Shown in pieces: positions 12,760 through 23,900 of a stretch of DNA of 64,000 bases; within the stretch, counting starts at the first letter, position 1; every line of letters begins with the position of its first letter. The stretch comes from Planococcus citri (Eukaryota; Arthropoda; Insecta; Hemiptera; Pseudococcidae). The notes under the pieces were generated by a model. That model searched no databases. It saw only the letters and a program-made list of their open reading frames with translations, and was not told where the DNA came from. The stretch spans positions 77,376,001 through 77,440,000 of the forward strand of contig NC_088679.1 in the NCBI RefSeq assembly GCF_950023065.1, read 5' to 3'. The position numbers were made by a program, and so were the translations under genes.

Positions 12760-12930
12760 TCTCCTGAAAAGGGCGTTTTTTCGCTATTGTGAGCAAGGTA
12801 GGTGGGGTGGGGGGGTGGGGATTTTTGGCTCCGACATTTTTTTTGATGGTACCCAACAATGTTTCATCAAAATTTCAGAAACCCGAGTACAGGGGCATTT
12901 CATCTATTTTACCCAGGAATACCCTTTCAA
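12760..12930 (-). repeat. end fragment related to the repeat at 446-620
   Basis: The block containing ACCCAACAATGTTTCATCA, then GGGGCATTTCATCTATTTTA, is the inverted relative of 446-620. It lies within the larger 9698-13544 element, apparently as a nested or ancestral end. Confidence 0.45.
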
Positions 12931-13723
12931 GCTATCTTGACGATATCAGCACCAATACTTCTGCACGTGTAGTTTTACGATCACGCGGTATAAATGAATT
13001 TTCAATTACACAATTCTGAGGTAAAATTTCACGCTGAACAACTTGGTTCTCTTCGATTTCCGCCATTTGTCCATATTTTTGGAGAAAAACGTAAAAAACG
13101 TGGTTTTTTGAGAGTTTTTTGAGCTTTTGAGCTTGACCCACCACTCCAAATGGCCGGGTGATGACTTCTATAGAAAGTAGACCTAAAGATACATATTTGA
13201 CGAAAAAATCGTTTTGGTATGTTTTTTCGTTCCGGAGTAATGTCGATTTAAAGTTTTCTTTTGTCCGCCCTTCTCCCCCCCCCCATGCGATGAAAAATTC
13301 AGGAAGGTACCCCCATGTATCCTCTAACTATATTCGTTTACAGAATAAATTTATCTTAATTACGCGCTGATACAGATTTTTTCCCCTGAAAAACGCGTTT
13401 TTTGGCCCTCCTAGCTGAGGGGGGTGGAGTGAGGAGCGGGCTATGGGCCTAAAATTATTTTTTGGGGGTACTAAACATACCCTGTGAGTTTCATCGAAAT
13501 CCGAGGTTATAAGGGCATTTTGCCTATCTTATCCGGGGGTACCCTTCAGTTGAAATACATCAACCACCGATTTCTTGGCGAACATCTCTGATTTTCAAAA
13601 TCGAGTGTTGTTTGTAAAATGTTGATCTTGATAGTGTCACTAATTTTCAAAAAACCACGTGATTTAATCAGCGAATAGTTCATCAGAAGTTGGTGCGGGT
13701 GCTGAACTATGATACTTTTGCAG

Positions 13724-13811
13724 GAAATTATAAGCACCTTTTTGTTGTCTGTTCTTTTATTCATCAATATCGGGACCATCGTTCTATCAACTTTTCTTGT
13801 CTACGTAATAG
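13724..13811 (+). CDS. candidate transmembrane exon of an unidentified gene
   Basis: An acceptor-like TACTTTTGCAG precedes 88 bp open in one frame, closed by a donor-like ATAG|GTACTC. The peptide is a 29-residue hydrophobic stretch (FLLSVLLFINIGTIVLSTFL) that would span a membrane. No neighbouring exon could be linked to it, and hydrophobic AT-rich peptides arise by chance, so this is weak. It lies between two transposons and may be a remnant. Confidence 0.2.
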
Positions 13812-13943
13812 GTACTCGTCATGTAGATAACTTTTGCATTTTGCACCTTTTCAGTAGGTACGAAATATTCAATAATTCTGAGAACCATGTTAGTTAATAT
13901 ACATACTACCTTAAGTATGATAATCTCGATCCATCATTATCTA

Positions 13944-16643
13944 GTGGAGTGGCAAATGAAAAAAAAACTGCATTTGATGAAAGAAGCGTGAATTTTGGTA
14001 TGATGAATTTTTGAACCAAAATGAAGTTTTTAAGACCGGGAGCCACTCGAGCTCTCCCCTCCTTCGAAGGGGGTGGGGCTTACAATTTTGAAAAATTTCC
14101 TGTGTATAGAGTTTTAATCAGAAATCCAATATTATGGTGTCTGCTGTTAGATATTGATCAGCACTTTCTATTTTCACCATTGAAACCATCGTCCCCCCTC
14201 TCCCCCTTGCGTGGGGCTCAGCCCCCTAAATTGTGGATCTGGAAGACGTTGAGACTCGGAAATGTTATTTTGTGAAAATATACTAAATAAAGTGTACAAA
14301 CAATTTTGGTGGTTCATTTTTTGGTTCCTTCCCCCCTCTGCCCCCTGTGGCACCTTAAAACTTGAAAAACTCGCAAAATTGCCGTTTTTAATAACAAAAC
14401 ATGGTGGAAACGGTGAGCTAAACGCTAATTCTTCTTGAAAATGGTAAGAAACATTTATTGAAAGCATTACGTAACGCGAAAAATGATTACTCCCCCCTTT
14501 ACGCGCCCCCATCAACCCCTAATTGTAAAAAAAAATATACTGGTCAAAATTCCATCAGAATTGAAATATTAGGCCAGTTACTATTCAATATTGATCGATA
14601 TGTTCCGCTAAAAGTGTCAGAATCATCGCATACCTCCCAACCCCTCATGGGGGCAGACCCCTAAAATGTGGAGTCGATGAAAAACCCACTTCTGAACCTG
14701 AAATTCTGTAAATATGTACTTCTCTAGTCATGGGAATATATTTAATGGTCCATTTCATCGATTACATTCCTCACCCCGCCCCCACCCCTCCCCCTTGATA
14801 TACCATTATACAGAATTTGATCAAAAAGTAACCCCTCCTGCTTTGTTGCACGCTCCATAGAAAAGTTACAGAAGTCGTTGTACACTTGATGGATAGAGAA
14901 TTTCATAAGATTTCCAACGGTATGTTTGTGATCATTGTGAGATGAAAAAAAGCGATCCTGTGTCCAATGAAGTGAATGAAGGTTTGGGTTGTTGGTCCAT
15001 GCCAAACCAATTTTTGAATTTTTCTATCTCCTACATTGTGTCGCGCTTCAGAGGAACGTTACATTACAGAAGTTGTTTTATACTCGATCGATAGAGAATT
15101 TTATCAGCTTTCCAATGGTATGTTTGTTAGATGAAAACAAGCAAACCTGTGCCCAATAAAGTGACTGAAGGTTGATGAAATTCTCTATCAATCGAGTATA
15201 AAACAACTTCTGTAATGTAACGGTCCTCTGAAGCTCGACAAAAAGTAGGAGATAGAAAATTCAAAAATTGCTTTACCATGGATCGAGCACCCAAGCCATC
15301 GATCGAGTATAAAACAACTTCTGTAATGTAACGTTCTTCTAAAGCACGACACACAGTAGGAGACAGAAAATTCAATAATTGCTTTCAAATGAACCGAGCG
15401 CCCCAACCTTTAGTCACTTTATTGGGCACAGGTTTGCTTGTTTTCATCTAACAAACATACCGTTGGAAAGCTGATAAAATTCTCTATCGATCGAGTATAA
15501 AACAACTTCTGTAATGTAACGTTCCTCTGAAGCGCGACACAATGTAGGAGATAGAAAAATTCAAAAATTGGTTTGGCATGGACCAACAACCCAAACCTTC
15601 ATTCACTTCATTGGACACAGGATCGCTTTTTTTCATCTCACAATGATCACAAACATACCGTTGGAAATCTTATGAAATTCTCTATCCATCAAGTGTACAA
15701 CGACTTCTGTAACTTTTCTATGGAGCGTGCAACAAAGCAGGAGGGGTTACTTTTTGATCAAATTCTGTATAATGGTATATCAAGGGGGAGGGGTGGGGGC
15801 GGGGTGAGGAATGTAATCGATGAAATGGACCATTAAATATATTCCCATGACTAGAGAAGTACATATTTACAGAATTTCAGGTTCAGAAGTGGGTTTTTCA
15901 TCGACTCCACATTTTAGGGGTCTGCCCCCATGAGGGGTTGGGAGGTATGCGATGATTCTGACACTTTTAGCGGAACATATCGATCAATATTGAATAGTAA
16001 CTGGCCTAATATTTCAATTCTGATGGAATTTTGACCAGTATATTTTTTTTACAATTAGGGGTTGATGGGGGCGCGTAAAGGGGGGAGTAATCATTTTTCG
16101 CGTTACGTAATGCTTTCAATAAATGTTTCTTACCATTTTCAAGAAGAATTAGCGTTTAGCTCACCGTTTCCACCATGTTTTGTTATTAAAAACGGCAATT
16201 TTGCGAGTTTTTCAAGTTTTAAGGTGCCACAGGGGGCAGAGGGGGGAAGGAACCAAAAAATGAACCACCAAAATTGTTTGTACACTTTATTTAGTATATT
16301 TTCACAAAATAACATTTCCGAGTCTCAACGTCTTCCAGATCCACAATTTAGGGGGCTGAGCCCCACGCAAGGGGGAGAGGGGGGACGATGGTTTCAATGG
16401 TGAAAATAGAAAGTGCTGATCAATATCTAACAGCAGACACTATAATATTGGATTTCTGATTAAAACTCTATCCACAGGAAAATTTTCAAAATTGTAAGCC
16501 CCACCCCCCTCGAAGGAGGGGAGAGCTCGAGTGGCTCCCGGTCTTAAAAACTTCATTTTGGTTCAAAAATTCATCATACCAAAATTCACGCTTCTTTCAT
16601 CAAATGCAGTTTTCTCCTGTATTTCAGCTGTTTGCCACTCCAC
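13944..16643. mobile_element. 2.7-kb fold-back element with ~1.2-kb inverted arms and TA flanks
   Basis: The left arm (13944 to about 15176) and right arm (about 15405 to 16643) are near-identical reverse complements starting GTGGAGTGGCAAA and ending TTTGCCACTCCAC, with TA on both sides (13942-13943 and 16644-16645). The inner part is made of an ~80-bp unit (core GAGTATAAAACAACTTCTGT): one copy in each arm (about 15010-15100 inverted, 15491-15570 direct) and two more in the 230-bp spacer (15195-15275, 15304-15385). A few single-base differences between the arms are visible (for example TATGGTGT versus TATAGTGT). Identical 87- and 113-residue conceptual ORFs on opposite strands are a consequence of the palindrome. 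No transposase was recognised. Confidence 0.8.
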
Positions 16644-16645
16644 TA

Positions 16646-17530
16646 ATCTAGGTATTGATTAATCAACGATAATTCAGAAGCTTCAATTTATTTATTTTTT
16701 AAATTCAAATTTTAATTGCCGTATCTGATGAATTCAGCAATGGATGAAGTATTTTTTACTAAAATTTTTCCGATTGCCATTTTAAGCGCTTTGACCTTCA
16801 AGACTAGGAATTTCAGATGATATTTCATCATAATTTCATATTATCAGAACATTTATGGATTATCTATTTAATCATTCAAATTGAAAAACATTCAATTGAA
16901 TTTTTAATTAGGAGTAGCTAAGTGATTTTTGATTTACAGTAAAGAAATAAAGTCTTATTATGAAGAAAAAAAATTAGATTCATTGCACCCACTGCGATTT
17001 TAGGAACTGAAAAACGCAGAGTACCTACATAATATGTAAAATACTTATTTCAGGAAAGAGAAGTTCCATTACGGACGGTATTTATCTCGAAATAAATAAA
17101 TAAGGTTCGATGGTAAAGTTCTCACGAATGATCTATTTTTCTACGTGGTTAGTGTACGATTGAAGACAACATTGCCTCGAGAACAGCGACTGTGACCATG
17201 CAGCGTTCATAACTGATGACATTTATAATTATGTACTCGTAGCTGGTTATCTAATATCCTTATCCGACGACAAAAAATAAAAAACCGTCCAGAAGTTCAG
17301 GATTGGATCATTCTATATCAAATCGTCGAGCTTTTTGCATGTGAGCCGCAGTTCACAAAGTGCATTTGTGGGAGAGATAGGGACGCTCAAAGTTTTGAGG
17401 AGAATAAGAACATTGTATACATTTGAAATTTTTGCCTGTTCCTTTTTAAGCACTAAATAATGTGTGGAAAAGTTGGGAAATAGCATTTCTACATCGCGAC
17501 CATGATCAAAAATTCCTTAAAAAAATTACT
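16646..17530. other. gene-free AT-rich sequence between two fold-back elements
   Basis: No coding or structural feature was recognised on either strand. Confidence 0.4.
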
Positions 17531-17534
17531 TCAA

Positions 17535-19370
17535 GGGTCATTCCATGTCAACTCAACCAACGTTTTTGGGTCATTTCCTTCGATTTTGCTCAAATTTTTT
17601 TTACGATATCTACCCACCCAGTAAGTAAGAAAGCCGCAATCAGTTTGGTCCCAGCCCCCTCAGGGGGTGGGTGGGGGGGCTTCCATTATTTTCACATTGT
17701 CTCGAGGTATTCAACTTCAGCAGCCCATTTCTCCAAAACTATGATACTTTGATCAAAACTGATTTCACAGTTTGAAAGGACATTGAATTTTGAACTTTTC
17801 AAGTATTTTGAAATTTTCAAAAGTTGAAAGTTGAATTTCAAAATGGCGCTGTAAGTGGGAGCTACCATTTAAAATTTTGAAAAAACTTCCATACTCTCTA
17901 AATTTGAAACAGTGAAATTTCACTGCTTAGCAGTCACGACATTTTGCCTTCTTAAAAACAGTAGTTTTTTTACTGCAAATCAGTAGAAAATCTGCTGAAT
18001 TAGTCAGTCAAAATTATTTTTACTGAACAATTCAGTAGATTTTTCACTGTTTTGCAGTAAAAAACTACTGCTTTTAAGAAGGCAAAATGTCGTGACTGCT
18101 AAGCAGTGAAATTTCACTGTTTCAAATTTAGAGAGTAGATGTACATTTTGATACTTTTTCGAAATATTCAGGTTTCGAGATGGGATTCTTTGACGGAGGG
18201 GGAACACCCCCACCACCAATTTTTGGTGAAATTTTTGAAAGAAAATCTGGGGCATGTGATACTTACATCGAATTCCATGTTTTTGGTGACGCTGAACAAG
18301 AATATGACGTCAGATTTTTGATAGGACCCCATCCACGGCCCCCAGCACCTCCCCAAAGGGGGTAAAAGTTGAAAAAAGCGTTTTGTTCGTGTGACACATG
18401 GAATAGTATGTTTTTGGTGACGCTGAACACGAATATGACGTCAGATTTGTGATTGGATCCCATCCACGGCCCCCAACAATTTTTTTGGACTTTTACCTAT
18501 TAGTGGAGGTTCTGGGGGCCATGGGTGAAGTCGATTCGAAAAACTAAGGCAATATTCGTGTTCAGTGTTATCGAAAACATACTATTTCATGTGTCACACG
18601 AATGTGACCATTTGGGGGGGGGTCATCCCCTTTGGGGAGGTGCTGGGGGCCGTGGATGGGTCAAATCCAAAATCAGACGTCATATTCGTGTTCAGCGTCA
18701 CCAAAAACATACTATTCCATGTGTCACACGAACAAAACGCTTTTTTCAACTTTTACCCCCTTTGGGGAGGTGCTGCGGGCCGTGGATGGGGTCCTATCAA
18801 AAATTTGACGTCATATTCGTGTTCAGCGTCACCAAAAACATGGAATTCAATGTATCACATGCCCCAGATTTTCTTTCAAAAATTTCACCCAAAATTGGGG
18901 GTGGCGGTGTTCCCCCTCCGTCAAAGAGTCCCATCTCGAAACCTGAATATTTCGAAAAAGTATCAAAATGTACATCTATTGAAGTTTTTTCAAAATTTTA
19001 AATGGTAGCTCCCACTTACAGCGCCATTTTGAAATTTGAACTTTCAAATTGAAAGTTCAACTTTCAACTTTTGAAAATTTCAAAATACTTGAAAAGTTCA
19101 AAATTCAATGTCCTTTCAAACTGTGAAATCAGTTTTGATCAAAGTATCATAGTTTTGGAGAAATGGGCTGCTGAAGTTGAATACCTCGAGACAATGTGAA
19201 AATAATGGAAGCCCCCCCCACCCACCCCCTGAAGGCGCTGGGACCAAACTGATTGCGGCTTTCTTACTTGCTGGGTGGGTACATACTTATTATAAAAAAA
19301 AATTGAGTGAAATCGAAAGACATGACTTTCAAAATTGCCTTTTTTTGGTTGAGTTGACATGGAATGACCC
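17535..19370. mobile_element. 1.8-kb fold-back element with internal ~130-bp repeats
   Basis: The ends GGGTCATTCCATGTCAACTC (17535) and its reverse complement (ending 19370) are flanked by TCAA on both sides, a probable 4-bp target duplication; the exact boundary is ambiguous by one or two bases. The arms meet near 18480. Inside, a ~130-bp unit containing CGCTGAACACGAATATGACG and CCACGGCCCCCAGCACCTCC recurs two or more times in each arm, in opposite orientations. The left arm is interrupted by the MITE at 17894-18135, which the right arm lacks. No transposase is present. Confidence 0.75.
17894..18135. mobile_element. 242-bp palindromic MITE nested in one arm of the fold-back element
   Basis: The ends are CTCTCTAAATTTGAAACAGT and its reverse complement, with arms of about 100 bp around a short centre. 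TA flanks both sides (17892-17893, 18136-18137). The opposite arm of the host element (around 18965-18990) shows the uninterrupted site with a single TA, so both the boundaries and the TA duplication are supported by an internal empty-site comparison. Confidence 0.8.
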
Positions 19371-19374
19371 TCAA

Positions 19375-20797
19375 GTGAAACTTTTTATGCTGATGAACAA
19401 GTCAAAAATACCTATTGAATTGACATTTTTTCACTTTCTCCATTTTTAAAAAAAAAATCCAAAGATTGAGAAAAAAATGCGTTTTTTGTTTTCTGTTTTG
19501 TTTTTTTTAGTAGTCGAAATAAGTTGATAAAATTATAGTAGGTAGGTACTAGGTAGGTAGGTAGGTAGGTAGGTAGGTAGGTAGGTAGGTAGGTAGTTAG
19601 TAGATACATATTGAAAAATAAATCAATGTGCACATTTTTGACGTTTGAACCCTTCAAGTCTCGAGAGAAGTTCAACCGATGAATTTCAAGAATTTTCATG
19701 AAAGAAGTTATTTGAAAAAAAAATGAATTTGAGTGATCTGATCACTCATTTCCTCCAAAAGATTATGTTGATTTCCAGAGCCAAATTTCCAGATATAGAC
19801 GAAAACATAAGGCCTAGTTGACACGAGTCTTGGAATCTTATGAAATGAAAATTCTTTCTGTAGAAATACATATTTTGATGCTGCACAGACACAGCATAGT
19901 TTTTTATATACTTCAACCAAATTTACTTAAATTCCAAAATTACATTCGATCAATTAACACCGAAAATTTCCGCGCTATTTTACCCTACATTTTATTCTAA
20001 CTTTGTTGAGAATTAAATCGCACAAGTTAATCGCGTTACTGTCCAATCCTCTCGCGTATACTATTTTAATTTTGTATGAGAGGAAAATACATAAATGCTG
20101 AGATTTTAAAAAATTGTTAATTTCGAATTTGTATAAACATGTGCGGGAAACAGTAATAGGAAAGTATTAAAAAAAAAAAAAATAAAAAAATAACTACATT
20201 CCGCGCTTGTTTAGATAGAGGGGGTAGGGAGGTGTTTATCATGTCTATAGCTTTAATGTCTATGTACCCGCGCAGTGTTGACATTTCCGCCAAAGAAAAA
20301 CAGGCCAATAATCCCCCATGAAGCAATAACGCCTACCCATACATGATACAATCACACGTTGATCGTGTAAAAGTTTCTCCTCGCTAATCAGCGGAAAATT
20401 GGTTGTTGGACCCCTGTAGCAATAGTTCTGCTTGATAATTTGCCTGATCTGTCTTTAAAATTTTGTTAAAATTGATTTTTTCATCTTCGATTTTTTTTTG
20501 AGAATTTCACTTCATCGCAAAAACGATTTTTTCTTTCGTTCAATAAGCCAAGGTACTGAGAGCGCGGTGGCTGTAACCAACCATAAGAGGGTAAAATTGA
20601 TGTTATTGGCTACCCAGAGACACCGCCACCTCCGCGATATCTACATTTTTCAGGGAGATTTTCAATTTTAGAATCGTCTGTTTCCTGTAAAACACCCTGT
20701 ATTTATTTCCCATTACATTAATTTATAGTGAAAAATGTTACAAAAAATAATGCTGAATTGTAATCTAGTTACTTTCATTCTCAACTAACTTGAAAAA
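19375..20797. other. gene-free sequence downstream of the metallopeptidase gene
   Basis: This AT-rich spacer contains the TAGG microsatellite and, toward 20700-20797, the likely 3' untranslated region of the minus-strand neprilysin-family gene. No other coding region was seen. Confidence 0.4.
19538..19598. repeat. (TAGG)n microsatellite
   Basis: About 60 bp are essentially uninterrupted TAGG units with one break near the left edge. The complementary (TACC)n tract occurs at 33152-33192. Confidence 0.9.
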
Positions 20798-20974
20798 TCA
20801 CCAAACAGAACATTTATCACTATCTGGGTTCATATTACTGCCTTTAGGACATTTCCAAATCTCAGAAAACTCTTCGGAATTTTTAAGTACTCCATTCACA
20901 CGAACTGGATCCGGGCTGTGATCGCTGAATTTGTTTAACAACGTAGATGCTATGGTTGGATTTTCACACCACAC
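20798..20974 (-). CDS. terminal neprilysin exon
   Basis: This last exon starts VWCENP and ends SDKCSVW followed by TGA. It matches the conserved M13 C-terminus (HSP..RVNG..N...F...F.C....MNP..KC.VW pattern), so the 3' end of the gene is complete. Confidence 0.92.
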   Translation of the reverse strand: MWCENPTIASTLLNKFSDHSPDPVRVNGVLKNSEEFSEIWKCPKGSNMNPDSDKCSVW

Positions 20975-23900
20975 CTGTTGAATAAAAATGATCAAGCGTT
21001 TTGAAGTACATTGATGCCTATTATGAATTATTTATCACCCTCTTCCCCACGAAATTAGTGCATTTTATAAAAATTATAATAATAATTATTACATTGGCAA
21101 ATCCTATTGTGAGGAGTTGTTCGTGGGTGAAGTTTTCAAACTGTGGAAGAATCGGTTCATCTCCAAATTCAGATTTGAATCTTCTGTAAGCGAAAAGTGA
21201 TTCCTTGAATCCGCCATTATCTGAGATATCCTCTCCTAGTGTTACTTTACTGTCAACCTGGTGAAAATTTATAACGTAAAAATTACTCCATTTGGCTTAT
21301 ATGTAATTTGTACGTTTGGAAAGGTTAATGAGGCTTTTTATAAGTACCTTTTGTCGGATACCTCCAAAGTTTGTGCTGTAATTGCCGTAAGCTTTAACGA
21401 AACATTTGGCCTTTTCTTTGTACGAATTTAAAGTTTCAGGTTGCCACCAGTCTTCAATATTTCCTATCTCATTGAAACGTCGTCCTGAAATGATCAAAAA
21501 TTACCTACTTGAAGAAGTATAATTCGTGGTTTTTTAAAGGAAATGTCTAACCTTCGTTGTCGAACGCGTGAGTTAATTCGTGACCCACGATTGAACCTAA
21601 TCCGCCATAATCCAAGGCCCTAAATTGAAATTTACGAAAATTAAAGTAGGCAGGCTCGTACATATATTTTGAAGGTACCTTATTCAAAATTCATTATCAG
21701 TATGTAGCTTTTTCTTACCGCAAACTGTGATTATAAATTGATAATCCAAGTATACCAGCAGGGATAACTGAAAAAAAGTTATACAAACGTTAAATTCATG
21801 AGTTTTTCATGAGCTAGATAAACGTATTCGCGTACTTATGGCATTTTTTTGAGGATCGTACATGGCGTTGACAATATTGGGAGTTATAATCCAACTGTTG
21901 AAAATTATAAATTTCTAAAATTGAAAGTTTTTAAATGGAAAAGATGACTCTTTTGTATGGAAAATTCTCACACTTACTCGTCTTCATTTAGATCATTGAT
22001 TTGATTCAATTTGCTTAGAGTCTTTTTCACTCGACTCTGAACTGTTGTAATCATCGTATCGTAAAAATTGTCCGATATTTTCACCTGTAATTTATTAGGT
22101 ATGGAATGTCATGAATTACAATGTTACAAGTTTATTATAAAAATTTGGGTACATACGTCTTTATAGAAGTCATTCAGTATGTTTGTTGTCTTGATTACAC
22201 TGGGATAAACAATATAGGATTTCACCGCGTGTAATTTTTTCAATGCTCTTTGCCTGGTTATGTCATCCATCCAGGGCACTGTTTGTATAATTTGTTCGAA
22301 ACTGTCTCGAATATGACCGTACATTTGACGAATCTGTAGCAACATCAAGACACACCGATATTAAAGCACTTTGTCAACATCACACAATGGCTTAAAATTT
22401 AAAAAAAATTGACTACTAAAATTAAATAAGTTTGAAAAATCAATTTCGTCTCATCACATTTGAAATGACCGTTTCAGTATAGCTAATCAATTTTTATGGT
22501 ACCTATTTTGAGCTTAAGGTTGTTTTTTGTTTACAAAATAGTCCGGCATATGACAATAGGAGTAATTGCACCCCCCCCCCCCGCCGATCCTCCTGGACAA
22601 CTTTTTTCTTGAAGGGGACATCCTAAGGAACATTCGAAAGCAAACTTGCCCCCCAAAAAAAATTGGCCTTACTTACAAAATGGCGGCCATTTTGATTGAC
22701 AGGTCAGCCGAAATCGCAGATTGTGTGTTTCAACATAGGACTTGCACGAAATTTTTCAAACCTTACAATGGCAGATCGAAAGATCATGCAAAAAGAAGGA
22801 GGGTCATTTTGGCCATTTTCGTGCCCCTCGCTACTTCGAGACTTGGATGGCCTTTTCTTATAGGGGATGGTCCCTATTATTAATATCAGGTGATATTTTC
22901 CCAGGGGAATCCATAGGGGGGCTGTGGGGTGGCCCCAAAGTCGAAAATTTCAAAAATTTTTAGAACCACTGCTCGAAAATGTAAAAAATTAAAAGTAGCG
23001 AATATATGTTGCTTTAAGGGTAAGCAATGCGGCACGTAACGCTTTTTTCATTTTTGACCTTTTTGGGGGTTGTGGTGGGGGTATTTCTATTTTTGAAAAT
23101 TTTGGAACCCCCTTTTTTGACCCTTCCCGTCGAGCCACCCTAATGCCCTTTTCAAGGTTTATTGCTACTAGTAGTAAGTTCAATTGATATCAGTGAATTT
23201 TTTCAAACTTTGAGCTGAAATGGTCTTAAATACATGTGTTTAACCAATATAATATGCGAATGCGATATTTTAATACAATTTAGTCATTTTGGCTAATTTT
23301 ATCAAAAGTGTTATTGAAGATTCAGAACTTTTGCCGGAAATGCTATGCCTGTTGTTAAAATACTACTTTTTTTGATAAAATTAGCCAAAATGACTAAATT
23401 GTATTAAAATATCGCATTCGCATATTATATTGGTTAAACACATGTATTTAAGACCATTTCAGCTCAAAGTTTGAAAAAATTCACTTTAGAACTTTTTTCA
23501 GGGGTTCTCAAAGTTCGCCACCCCCAAAAGTAATCTGCAACAATGAGGTCAAAAGTTGACTTGAAATAAAAATTCAAGCATGCCAGTCGATTAAGAAGTA
23601 AAATGCAACTTATTTGCCGCAAACCGGACCTCGATAGCTTTTCATGGTTTCCCAAAATATGGACCTCAAAAAAAAGTCAAAAATTGAATTTTTCGATATG
23701 AGCCAAGTTGATGAGGGGGTTGCAAATGATATCAATTGAACTTACTACTAGTAGCAATAAACCTTGAAAAAGGCATTAGGGTGGCTCGACGGGAAGGGTC
23801 AAAAAAGGGGGTTCCAAAATTTTCAAAAATAGAAATACCCCCACCACAACCCCCAAAAAGGTCAAAAATGAAAAAAGCGTTACGTGCCGCATTGCTTACC

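Larger units (their letters stand above)
9698..13544. mobile_element. 3.8-kb non-autonomous element with terminal inverted repeats, containing nested elements
   Basis: The left end GGGTACCCCCGGATAAGATA is matched by its reverse complement ending at 13544, and the similarity runs inward over about 170 bp (for example, the TACTAAACATACCC block near 13470 mirrors 9755). The flanks are AAA on the left and TTC on the right, without an obvious target duplication. The interior holds a TA-flanked palindrome (10352-11435), a TTAA-bounded element (11704-12578) and an end fragment of another family copy (12760-12930). No transposase is encoded. The many short ORFs here are repeat by-products. Confidence 0.6.

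Noticed and set aside
14742..16403. Identical 87- and 113-residue ORFs on opposite strands
   Set aside because: They lie at mirrored positions of the 13944-16643 palindrome; the identity reflects the inverted arms, and the peptides show no family motif.
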